A stretch of DNA of 64,000 nt from SIG440 sp045586925. GTDB lineage: Bacteria > Bacillota > Clostridia > Monoglobales > Monoglobaceae. The position numbers and the translations under genes were made by a program. Below the pieces are notes generated by a model. The model had not been told where the DNA came from. It did not search any database and saw only the letters and a program-made list of their open reading frames with translations. Location: the NCBI GenBank assembly GCA_045586925.1, contig JAZNBG010000013.1:61180-125179 (forward strand), in the 5' to 3' direction. How positions within the stretch are numbered: the first letter of the stretch is position 1; each line of letters begins with the position of its first letter. Below are positions 17,033 to 24,003 of this stretch, piece by piece.

Positions 17033-17251
17033 TTATAACTTTTGCGGATCATTAGTAAGACCAAGAATATAGTCGGTACTTACGTTGTATTTTTCAGAGA
17101 GCTTTATTAAGTGTTCCAGCGGTATATTTTGAAACCCTCTTTCATATCGTGAATATACAGTTTGCTGTATGCCGAGAAATTCAGCAATTTCTGATTGTTT
17201 TAAATCGTGGTCTTCCCTTAAATCTTTTAGCCTTCTGAATAGCAAACCCAT
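17033..17251 (-). CDS. Cro/CI-type (XRE) helix-turn-helix regulator
   Basis: A 72-residue protein made almost wholly of one XRE DNA-binding domain: LREDHDLKQSEIAEFLGIQQ gives helices 2-3, followed by YSRYERGFQNIPLEHLIKLSEKYNVS. It has no effector or peptidase domain, as in phage- and plasmid-type repressors. It is divergent from the small gene at 17352, and a perfect palindrome lies just upstream of its start, which fits autorepression and control of the divergent gene. The AGAGGTGA ribosome site precedes ATG 17251. Confidence 0.9.
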   Translation of the reverse strand: MGLLFRRLKDLREDHDLKQSEIAEFLGIQQTVYSRYERGFQNIPLEHLIKLSEKYNVSTDYILGLTNDPQKL

Positions 17252-17268
17252 TCACCTCTCATAGTATC

Positions 17269-17336
17269 TATAAGTACTTATATTGACTTTATCACATCTT
17301 TATGAAAAACTAAAAATATAGAACCTATAAGTACTA
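17269..17336. promoter_or_regulatory. Palindromic operators between the XRE gene and its divergent partner
   Basis: TATAAGTACTTATA (17269-17282) is a perfect 14 bp palindrome, and its core TATAAGTACTA recurs at 17326-17336 in front of the plus-strand gene. One site lies next to each divergent start, the usual layout for a small Cro/CI-type repressor acting on both promoters. Confidence 0.7.
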
Positions 17337-17351
17337 AAAAGGAGAGTTTAT

Positions 17352-17585
17352 ATGACTGTAAAAACAGAACTTATAAAAAGTTACATAGCCCATAGCGTAT
17401 GCAGTATGATAACGGATTTTGAGATTGATGAAGAAAAGATTGCAGACACAGTTGCAATTCGGATGCTTGGCGAAATTCAGGAGATTTTAAAATGTAATGA
17501 TTTAGACGACTTTGAAAAGATTGAAGAAATTGTTATGGTTTTTTCTAAATATGACATTGATTTTGGTAGTTGTCACGATTTTTAA
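17352..17585 (+). CDS. Small acidic protein of unknown function
   Basis: A 77-residue acidic, helical protein (MTVKTELIKSYIAHSVCSMI...) with no recognised domain. AAGGAGAG precedes the ATG by 7 bases and an intrinsic terminator follows, so it looks like a complete one-gene transcript. It is divergent from the XRE regulator and shares its operator pair. This could be a toxin/antitoxin-like or phage-remnant pair, but nothing in the protein itself shows that. Confidence 0.6.
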   Translation: MTVKTELIKSYIAHSVCSMITDFEIDEEKIADTVAIRMLGEIQEILKCNDLDDFEKIEEIVMVFSKYDIDFGSCHDF

Positions 17586-17594
17586 TAAAGAAAG

Positions 17595-17622
17595 AAGAGG
17601 GCTACCGAGTGGTAACCCTCTT
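17595..17622 (+). terminator. Terminator after the small acidic gene
   Basis: AAGAGGGCTACC (17595-17606) and GGTAACCCTCTT (17611-17622) pair with one mismatch around a four-base loop, ten bases after the stop. The T run is short. Confidence 0.65.
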
Positions 17623-17674
17623 AAATTATCAAAAGATGATATTACTTCATATCTTCAACACGCAAAAGTGAAAA

Positions 17675-18868
17675 CTAAGACAATTTGTTTAAATCTATTA
17701 AATACTTAATAGCTCTGCTGCTTTTGTCCTCTAATAATATATCCATTGCCCTTAATTTTGCTAAACGCTTATCTATCGTTGATGGACTGATTCCTAATTC
17801 TGTTTCCAGCTGTTTTTTAGTGAATCCCTCATCGGAAAACAATGCAGCTTGTATTAAAACAAAAGCAAAGGCTTTGAGCCCATCTGACATATCCATAGTG
17901 TTGTCAAGTATATCTGTGTATTTTGATAATTGATTGCTTCTTTTTTCCAGAGCATCGTATAAATTTTCAAATGCTTCAAGAATGATTTTAAGGAACATAA
18001 TTATAAAAGGAGTCAAATCACCTAAATTATTTTCGCTGTTACACTCTTTAAAGGCATCATAGTAATCTTTTATATGAGCTTTTATTGTGTATGATAGTCT
18101 GAAGCCAATCAAAAATTCGAATTCCCTTGAAAGTAAGTAACTGCTTATGAAACGGGACGTTCTTCCGTTACCATCATAAAATGGATGAATGTAACCAAAG
18201 AGATAATGAAAAATTGAAATTCTGATTAGTATAGGTATTTCCTTTTGATTTAAAATGTTCAGGGCTTGCTCCATAAGCTGAATGATTTTTGTTTCAGGAT
18301 ATGCTCCGTGATGTATCACCTTTTGGGCTGGAGTGGTAACATCCGCCATATCTTTTCTGAATATCTCACCGTCAGGAACATTGTCAGGAAAATCTTCGGC
18401 AACTTCTTTTAAGACAAGGTCATCGTAAATTTCTCTTATATCGTTCGAGGTGTTTAATGGAAATTCACTATCACTACCCAACATATTATACTTATTCAGC
18501 AACCCATAAAAACGCTTTTTCTTGCCATTTTTATCTATTTCGTTCAATACAGAGACAAGTTCCTTTCTTGTACTGTAAACACCTTCGATATCATTGGTAA
18601 GTTTAATTTCATCAATTAAACATTTTTTAGTAAACTGAAATAAAGCATCGGAAGGAAGTGCCCTTTTAATAGCTGCAACACGATTATTTAATTGCATTAT
18701 CCTTAAACTGATATTATGAATTTCGGGGCACAGACAGTAAAAGGCCTGGTTGTTTCCAATTTTTATGGGTAAAATATATGTTGATTCGGATGATATTCTT
18801 TTTTCATATAAAGCTGTATACTCGTTTTTGTCTTTGTGAAATAAATGAGATAGCAATACATAACCCAT
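17675..18868 (-). CDS. Fic-domain protein (probable AMP-transferase) with C-terminal winged helix
   Basis: A 397-residue class II Fic protein, which transfers AMP or another nucleotide moiety to target proteins. The catalytic loop HPFYDGNGRTSR is complete at 228-239 (His228, Asp232, Arg236). The N-terminal inhibitory helix motif T-x3-E-G is seen in TNDIEG (91-96), so the enzyme is autoinhibited until that helix moves. The last 70 residues (FTKKQLETELGISPSTIDKRLAKL) form a winged helix-turn-helix, suggesting that the protein also binds DNA. Two near-identical palindromes in its leader fit autoregulation. The gene stands alone between terminators and may be an acquired gene. Confidence 0.9.
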   Translation of the reverse strand: MGYVLLSHLFHKDKNEYTALYEKRISSESTYILPIKIGNNQAFYCLCPEIHNISLRIMQLNNRVAAIKRALPSDALFQFTKKCLIDEIKLTNDIEGVYSTRKELVSVLNEIDKNGKKKRFYGLLNKYNMLGSDSEFPLNTSNDIREIYDDLVLKEVAEDFPDNVPDGEIFRKDMADVTTPAQKVIHHGAYPETKIIQLMEQALNILNQKEIPILIRISIFHYLFGYIHPFYDGNGRTSRFISSYLLSREFEFLIGFRLSYTIKAHIKDYYDAFKECNSENNLGDLTPFIIMFLKIILEAFENLYDALEKRSNQLSKYTDILDNTMDMSDGLKAFAFVLIQAALFSDEGFTKKQLETELGISPSTIDKRLAKLRAMDILLEDKSSRAIKYLIDLNKLS

Positions 18869-18916
18869 AATCGTTATACTCCTCTTAAAAAACTAATTTC
18901 AAAAAAGTTTTTAAAG

Positions 18917-18986
18917 TTAACTTAGTTAAAATGCTGATTTTTAACCAAGTTAATTGAATTTTATCACATTAAATACTTTTTGTCAA
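18917..18986 (-). promoter_or_regulatory. fic promoter with twin palindromic operators
   Basis: On the minus strand TTGACA (18981-18986) and TAAAAT (18958-18963) with a 17 bp spacer. Downstream of the -10 lie TTAACTTGGTTAA (18941-18953) and TTAACTAAGTTAA (18917-18929), two near-identical 13 bp palindromes 24 bp apart. They would act as a roadblock for transcription; the winged helix at the Fic C-terminus is a candidate binder. Confidence 0.75.
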
Positions 18987-19063
18987 CAATATTATACTAA
19001 TATTATAGGGGATTTGCAAAAAAATATTCACTCTTTCTCTTGGTTCAATAGGGTATAGGCAAA

Positions 19064-19099
19064 ACGAGCTGCTTAAAGTATTGACTTTAAGTAGCTCGT
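19064..19099 (-). terminator. Terminator after the rhamnose-isomerase-like small gene
   Basis: A 16 bp stem with one mismatch (19064-19079 with 19084-19099), core ACGAGCT/AGCTCGT, followed on the minus strand by TTTTGCC. It begins 16 bases past the stop codon at 19115. Confidence 0.75.
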
Positions 19100-19114
19100 C
19101 CCTTTTATAGTAAT

Positions 19115-19330
19115 CTACCTTTTTAAAAGAACATCCTTCTCGTACGCCTTTATTATATCCATACACTCTTCGCCGTTTGGAACATTACATTGACTTAAGT
19201 ATTCTTCCCAAACATCACCAAAGGGATATGTTTTCAGTTCCTCTTGAATAACCATAAGCTCTGTCATTCTGTTTTCGTCCTGAAACTTTTTAAGCATTTC
19301 TTTTGCACTTTCGTATCTGTTCACATTCAT
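19115..19330 (-). CDS. Small protein resembling the two ends of L-rhamnose isomerase
   Basis: Seventy-one residues. From about residue 18 to the end (MTELMVIQEELKTYPFGDVWEEYL..., IKAYEKDVLLKR) it looks like the C-terminal tail of L-rhamnose isomerase, and the first 14 residues (MNVNRYESAKEMLK) resemble that enzyme's N-terminus. The catalytic barrel of about 350 residues is missing, so it cannot isomerise rhamnose on its own. An internally deleted rhaA gene is the simplest reading. A GGAGG sits only one base before the ATG, so GTG at codon 3 may be the true start. It lies downstream of the GH106-like rhamnosidase on the same strand, which supports a rhamnose link. Confidence 0.5.
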   Translation of the reverse strand: MNVNRYESAKEMLKKFQDENRMTELMVIQEELKTYPFGDVWEEYLSQCNVPNGEECMDIIKAYEKDVLLKR

Positions 19331-19339
19331 TCCTCCATA

Positions 19340-19556
19340 ACTTGTTTATAACGGATATCCGTAGAAAAACAATGAATTTTATTGTTTTTCGTCCAAAGCA
19401 TAGCTTTGATAGTAAATTTGTGAAACAAATTTACACGGATTCCGTTGCAACAAGGTCCTCGAAAATTATTTTATAAAATAATTTTCGCAACAGCGAATAT
19501 TCTGCTGTTGCGAAATAGCGCAAACACGCTATTTCGCCAAAGGACACTTGTTATAA
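19340..19556. repeat. Hairpin-mosaic repeat, copy 1
   Basis: A chain of perfect hairpins with no ORF. The last 111 bp (19445-19555) are about 90% identical to 31154-31264, in the same orientation; both cores contain CGAAAATTATTTTA with its complement, CAACAGC/GCTGTTG and GCGAAATAGCG/CGCTATTTCGC. The left part differs from copy 2 but is also made of hairpins (GAAAAACAAT/ATTGTTTTTC, GTAAATTTG/CAAATTTAC). ACTTGTTTATAA (19340-19351) and ACTTGTTATAA (19546-19556) flank the element as near-direct repeats. It lies between the GH106-like gene stop and the small gene at 19115. Confidence 0.7.
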
Positions 19557-19576
19557 GCAGCTTTTGTATCTGTTGC

Positions 19577-22500
19577 CTATGCTTTTTCAAAAATTTCAAT
19601 TATCGGTCCTGATAGAATTCCGGTTTCTTTTATTCTGTATTCATAGCACCACAGGTCGTATTTTGTAAGCCAGTGACCGGCTCCTGTTTTTGTAGGATGG
19701 TCTATGTGGTGCAATGGCCCAAAGGTGTTTATACGAGTACCAAACAAAACAAACTCAATTTTGTGATTTCCTGCACTTAAGTCGCGTGCAAGCACCGAGT
19801 AGGGAGGAAGAGCGGCTATACCTTTTTCCGCGCCGTCAACCAACACCTTAACAAGTGCACCATTAAAGTTAAAGGGTCTTATATTAAGGTCGCATTTGGG
19901 GGTATTTATTTCCAACTCATATGTAACGTTGCCGCCGTAAAAGGGCATACCCTGATACGTAAGTGACGAAAACCCGATTGTATCTGTTTTGGGGATTATA
20001 GTTGCTGCAGTGCCTTCAAGCCTTACATTAAATTCACCAAGGAGATAGCAATATTCAACAGGCGTTCTTTTACCAAAAGGAAATTTAATAATTAACTCGT
20101 TTTCGCCCTGTTTTATAGTGGGAAGAAGAACAGTTTTAATAGCCTTGTCGGTAAAGTATCCGCAAACATCGGGCGAAACGGCAGCACCGTTTAATGTGAT
20201 TTGGGTGTTTTCGGCATTTTCCAATGCAAGCTTTGTGTTATCAACTGTGATTTCGCTGTTGATAACAAAGCGCAGGGTAACAAAATCCGTAATCTCTTCC
20301 TCGGGGATTAACCAGGGCTGAAGCCTGAGACTTGGCCAATTCAGCCTGTCACGGCAAAGTCCGGTAATACGCAAAATTTCCTCTTCAGGTCTGAAAGTCT
20401 CGCCGTTTAATGAATATTCTGCATGGTCAAGCAACAGAACATTAGGCTCGCTTCTTTTGTATAAAACCTTATCCTTAAGATGATAGAATATTTTTGGCTT
20501 ACTGCACGTTTCTTGGGGCAAGGGCAGAGGCTTTACTGTGGGTTCATCAAGACGTATAAGCAGGCTGTCGGTAAGATAAAGCTCAGCATCAATTATTGTT
20601 TTTCCGTTTTTAATGCTGTATGGAATTGCCGAAATTGTGCCATCAAGGGTATTATATAGGGATGGTGTATATTCGCCGTTTATTTTAATTAAAATTTCTT
20701 CCTTGCCCGAATCACGTCTCCAGTCAAGTGCTCTGCCGTATTCGTCTGTCTTGCCCTTTTTGCCGTGTGCAATAAAAAGCCATTTGCAGGATGTGTCATT
20801 ACGCATCGAATATATCAGGTTGTTTGTATGAGGGTCACTTAGCAGACAACCGTATTTTATAAAGGATTTCAATACGATTTCAATTGTTCTGAATCTTTCA
20901 ACAGCCGATATTACGGCACTCTCTTCGTATTCAACTGTAGTACATTTTTTATAGAGTGCTTTTGCGGCGTTGCTTTCGATTGCATCAATGTATTTTGGAC
21001 AATCTCCTGCAAATATAACCTCGCCACCGTGCGCTTTAAACTTTTTTAGTATGTCAAGAGTGGACTTTCGCAAGGTAATGCAGGCAGGCACCAAAACCGC
21101 ATCATATTTCATTTTGCCAACTTCTAAAGACTCTGAAATGTCTCCGACTTGTGAAGGAAGCAAGGCTTCGGATATAAAATCAAAATCAATAGTCGCAAAA
21201 AGCAACCATTCGACAATGTCATTAAATCTTTTATCCAGAGTTTTGCGGATTGCCGCTGAATAATCAAGTGGTCCGTAGTTTATCCAATAGCTTTCAATGG
21301 GATGTACAACCGCAACCTTAACCTCGGGCGTGCCACGGGTAAGAGCGGTATTAAGTCTTGCAAAATGATTTTCTATGTACGGGAATTCTTCTGCCCAAGG
21401 CACCTGATAGCCGATAGACGGCGGATAATCACGCTTTGCCGCACCTGCCATTGAATAAAAAGATAAATGAGGAACACGAATGGTTACTCCAAGTGCCGCT
21501 TGCCAGTCGCCCTGCCATTTATAGCCTCTGAAATCGAAATCCCAGTTGGAAACGCCGTATAGCTCTGACAACATTCCCTCACGTCCATACTGATGAACTA
21601 TCGATTGACACTGTTTTGCAGATGAAAATTCAGAATCATCACCAAGAATATCAATTCCGGGAATTGCAAAGTTGCGGTAGGAACGCATTGCTTCACCTAC
21701 AAAATATTTGGTTTGAGTTTCTAATGTAGGTTCATAAAAAATGTGACCGGTTAATGCGAGATTGTTTTGTTCACATATTTTGCCATAGGTATCTGCAAAA
21801 GATTCTGTAAAGGCTTCTGCCAGATAGTCGTGATAAAGATATCTTGCTCTTGAAACCTTGTTTTTGGGTAAATCCCATACGATTTCAGGAAATTTATCCA
21901 GAATATCAAAGCCGTTTTTATCCTTAAATCTATGTTCAAAATCAAAGGTCCAGGGAAAGATGGCGTCCTCTGACCCTGTTGCAAAGGTAAGAGGTTGTTT
22001 TCTTACGGTGCGTGGCTCGTCTGTAAAAATTGAAGGAACAGTTTTGCCAAAATCTTCGCCGACGGCTTCCTTATATTTTCCGATTGTCAGATTAACAAAC
22101 CTTTCAACTGCCTCCTTGTTTAAGGTGTCAAGATAGGTTTGATTGTTGTACCATTCTGTTGTTGTGCTGGTACAAAGGTAAGCGTAGTATTTTTTACCCC
22201 TTGTACTGTCGGTTTCGTTTATCCGTGAATATTTTTTAAGCTCGCCTTTTTCGTTTAAAACAATATCATAGGTGGCAAGCAAAAAGGGCAGACCCCCGGT
22301 GATTGCCTGTTCTTTGGAGAAATGCTCAATTGGCTCAAGGGTAAGCTTTAAAAATCTTTCACGATACTTTGGGTTACAGGTTACAAAGCCACCCGCAGCA
22401 CCGGAAGGAAAGCGGTCTTCATCATACAGGTATGCAAGCATATGGTTGTTCTTTGCTTTTTGGGTGCAAAACTTAACCATATCCATAAACTCATCGCTTA

Positions 22501-22702
22501 AATATGGAGTAGCAAGTCCTGTACGTGAATGCATGTGAAATCCGCCAAAGCCCATTTGTTTAAACGCATCAATCTCATCACCCAAAAGCTCCTTTTCAAG
22601 CTTGCCGTTCCATGCCCAAAAGGGTGTGCCACGGTATTCGCAGGTTGGGTTTTTAAACAGCTCGATACTTAAATCCTTGGTAGAATTATTTTTGTAGAAC
22701 AA
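19577..22702 (-). CDS. GH106-like alpha-L-rhamnosidase / large glycosyl hydrolase
   Basis: A 1041-residue protein with no signal peptide, so it probably acts on imported oligosaccharides. The N-terminal barrel starts with NPTCEYRGTPFWAWNGKLEKE and continues with MGFGGFHMHSRTGLATPYLS (about 51-70), a combination typical of proteins assigned to GH106 or its relatives, which remove alpha-L-rhamnose. The middle holds a barrel with acidic candidates, and the C-terminal third is beta-sandwich (carbohydrate-binding type). The start is TTG at 22702 with GAGGTG 9 bases upstream; no ATG is well placed. It is divergent from an AraC regulator and is followed by the rhamnose-isomerase-like fragment. Confidence 0.75.
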   Translation of the reverse strand: MFYKNNSTKDLSIELFKNPTCEYRGTPFWAWNGKLEKELLGDEIDAFKQMGFGGFHMHSRTGLATPYLSDEFMDMVKFCTQKAKNNHMLAYLYDEDRFPSGAAGGFVTCNPKYRERFLKLTLEPIEHFSKEQAITGGLPFLLATYDIVLNEKGELKKYSRINETDSTRGKKYYAYLCTSTTTEWYNNQTYLDTLNKEAVERFVNLTIGKYKEAVGEDFGKTVPSIFTDEPRTVRKQPLTFATGSEDAIFPWTFDFEHRFKDKNGFDILDKFPEIVWDLPKNKVSRARYLYHDYLAEAFTESFADTYGKICEQNNLALTGHIFYEPTLETQTKYFVGEAMRSYRNFAIPGIDILGDDSEFSSAKQCQSIVHQYGREGMLSELYGVSNWDFDFRGYKWQGDWQAALGVTIRVPHLSFYSMAGAAKRDYPPSIGYQVPWAEEFPYIENHFARLNTALTRGTPEVKVAVVHPIESYWINYGPLDYSAAIRKTLDKRFNDIVEWLLFATIDFDFISEALLPSQVGDISESLEVGKMKYDAVLVPACITLRKSTLDILKKFKAHGGEVIFAGDCPKYIDAIESNAAKALYKKCTTVEYEESAVISAVERFRTIEIVLKSFIKYGCLLSDPHTNNLIYSMRNDTSCKWLFIAHGKKGKTDEYGRALDWRRDSGKEEILIKINGEYTPSLYNTLDGTISAIPYSIKNGKTIIDAELYLTDSLLIRLDEPTVKPLPLPQETCSKPKIFYHLKDKVLYKRSEPNVLLLDHAEYSLNGETFRPEEEILRITGLCRDRLNWPSLRLQPWLIPEEEITDFVTLRFVINSEITVDNTKLALENAENTQITLNGAAVSPDVCGYFTDKAIKTVLLPTIKQGENELIIKFPFGKRTPVEYCYLLGEFNVRLEGTAATIIPKTDTIGFSSLTYQGMPFYGGNVTYELEINTPKCDLNIRPFNFNGALVKVLVDGAEKGIAALPPYSVLARDLSAGNHKIEFVLFGTRINTFGPLHHIDHPTKTGAGHWLTKYDLWCYEYRIKETGILSGPIIEIFEKA

Positions 22703-22724
22703 GATAAAACACCTCTTTTGTTGA

Positions 22725-22753
22725 TTGACTATTCCTAATTTATATTATATAAT
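22725..22753 (+). promoter_or_regulatory. Promoter of the AraC regulator next to the GH106-like gene
   Basis: TTGACT (22725-22730) and TATAAT (22748-22753) with a 17 bp spacer, about 50 bases before ATG 22806. The same 100-base spacer must hold the promoter and operator for the divergent GH106-like gene; I see no clear repeat pair there. Confidence 0.7.
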
Positions 22754-22805
22754 AAAAAAATATAAAAACAAGAGGGTGAATTTGCAAGAATTAGGGGGTG
22801 TTTTT

Positions 22806-23636
22806 ATGATTAACGCTAACAATGATGAAATAAATATATATCCACTTAAACAGGAGGACACCGGCTACCATACACACGATTTTCTGGAGCTTGTGTATGT
22901 GACCAGGGGAAAGGGAATTCATTGCTGGGACGATAAAAGCACAGTTGTAAAGGAGGGCGACTATTTTATAATAGACTATCAAAGTTGGCACAAATATAAG
23001 GTGTTTGATAATAGTGACTTTGAAATTATAAACTGTCTTTTTATGCCGGAGTTTATAGATTTAAACCTTAAAAATTGCAGAAACTTTAAAGAGATTCTTG
23101 GAAACTATCTGATAAGATTTGACAGGGCGGTTTTTAACACCAATCCCACTGCTTATGTTTACAAGGATACCACAGGTAAGATAAGGGAAATATTGTATCA
23201 AATGATAGAAGAATTTCAAAAAAAGCAGCAAGGCTATACAGAAATTTTAAGATGCAAGCTGATTGAGATTATTATTTCGACAATGCGTTGCGTGACAGTA
23301 AACGATGAGTGTATTGACCGCGATATAGACTTTACTGTTGACTACATTGGCAAAAACTATATGCTAAACCCTTCACTTTTTGAGATATCAAAAAAGCTGG
23401 GACTTACCCTGCCGTATCTTTCGGTTAAATTTAAAAATCAAATGGGTATGACTTTTACCGAGTATCTGCAAAAGGTAAGGATAGGAAACAGCTTAAGACT
23501 GCTTTCGTCAACAGACAAAAAGGTGTTTGAGATAGCGGAAATCGTAGGATATAAGGACATAAAATGCTTTTACAGGATATTTAAGAAATATATGGGTAAA
23601 AGTCCGGGTGAATTCAGAAAGGAAATAAAGAGCTGA
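22806..23636 (+). CDS. AraC-family regulator, probably of the GH106-like gene
   Basis: A 276-residue regulator with an N-terminal cupin (EDTGYHTHDFLELVYVTRGKG, about 17-37, with metal/ligand His residues) and a C-terminal double helix-turn-helix (LFEISKKLGLTLPYLSVKFKNQMG and VFEIAEIVGYKDIKCFYRIFKKYMG). ATG 22806 follows AGGGGGTG by about 7 bases; the frame extends to 22725 but that ATG overlaps the promoter. By position it should sense a sugar, perhaps rhamnose or a rhamnoside, and switch on the divergent glycosidase gene. Confidence 0.88.
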   Translation: MINANNDEINIYPLKQEDTGYHTHDFLELVYVTRGKGIHCWDDKSTVVKEGDYFIIDYQSWHKYKVFDNSDFEIINCLFMPEFIDLNLKNCRNFKEILGNYLIRFDRAVFNTNPTAYVYKDTTGKIREILYQMIEEFQKKQQGYTEILRCKLIEIIISTMRCVTVNDECIDRDIDFTVDYIGKNYMLNPSLFEISKKLGLTLPYLSVKFKNQMGMTFTEYLQKVRIGNSLRLLSSTDKKVFEIAEIVGYKDIKCFYRIFKKYMGKSPGEFRKEIKS

Positions 23637-23777
23637 AGTGCAAAATAAAAGACAGATACAAATTGAATGTGATTTAATGATGAGAAAAGGGGATGTTAAA
23701 ATAGTCCGGACCGCAAAAAGACAGGGAAATCAATAGACACAACCTGCAGATTAACGAAAAAAAGTATTATAAATGTT

Positions 23778-23806
23778 GAAAAATCGCATATTATATGCGA
23801 TTTTTC
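23778..23806 (+). terminator. Terminator downstream of the AraC gene
   Basis: GAAAAATCGCATA (23778-23790) and its exact complement (23794-23806) around a three-base loop; the A and T runs are built into the stem, so it may work in both directions. It lies in the 367-base spacer between convergent genes. Confidence 0.8.
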
Positions 23807-23830
23807 CGCTTTTATAGTCTTTTTGCTACG

Positions 23831-23904
23831 CACAAACCTCACCTCTCGGTGTACACAAGTACACCTTCGGGTATCCCAAAGCGACTGCTTTGGTTCGGTT
23901 TGTG
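23831..23904. other. Three-way-junction structure in a convergent spacer
   Basis: CACAAACC (23831-23838) pairs with GGTTTGTG (23897-23904) and encloses two perfect hairpins: GGTGTAC/GTACACC (23848-23865) and CCAAAGC/GCTTTGG (23876-23893). The 74-base unit folds as a neat three-way junction on either strand. It carries no ORF and no known RNA motif that I recognise. It may be another mobile hairpin repeat. Confidence 0.5.
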
Positions 23905-23940
23905 TGTTCCGAATCAATTTTACCTATCCCCAAAATGGAA

Positions 23941-23971
23941 GGCTGTTTAAAAATAAGGTTTTTAAACAGCC
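23941..23971. terminator. Terminator of the 624-residue protein gene
   Basis: A perfect 13 bp stem GGCTGTTTAAAAA / TTTTTAAACAGCC (23941-23953 with 23959-23971), 33 bases past the stop at 24004 on the minus strand. The T run after the stem is poor on both strands. Confidence 0.7.
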
Positions 23972-24003
23972 CCTTTTATCTTAGCATTTTGTATATCGAT
24001 AAT

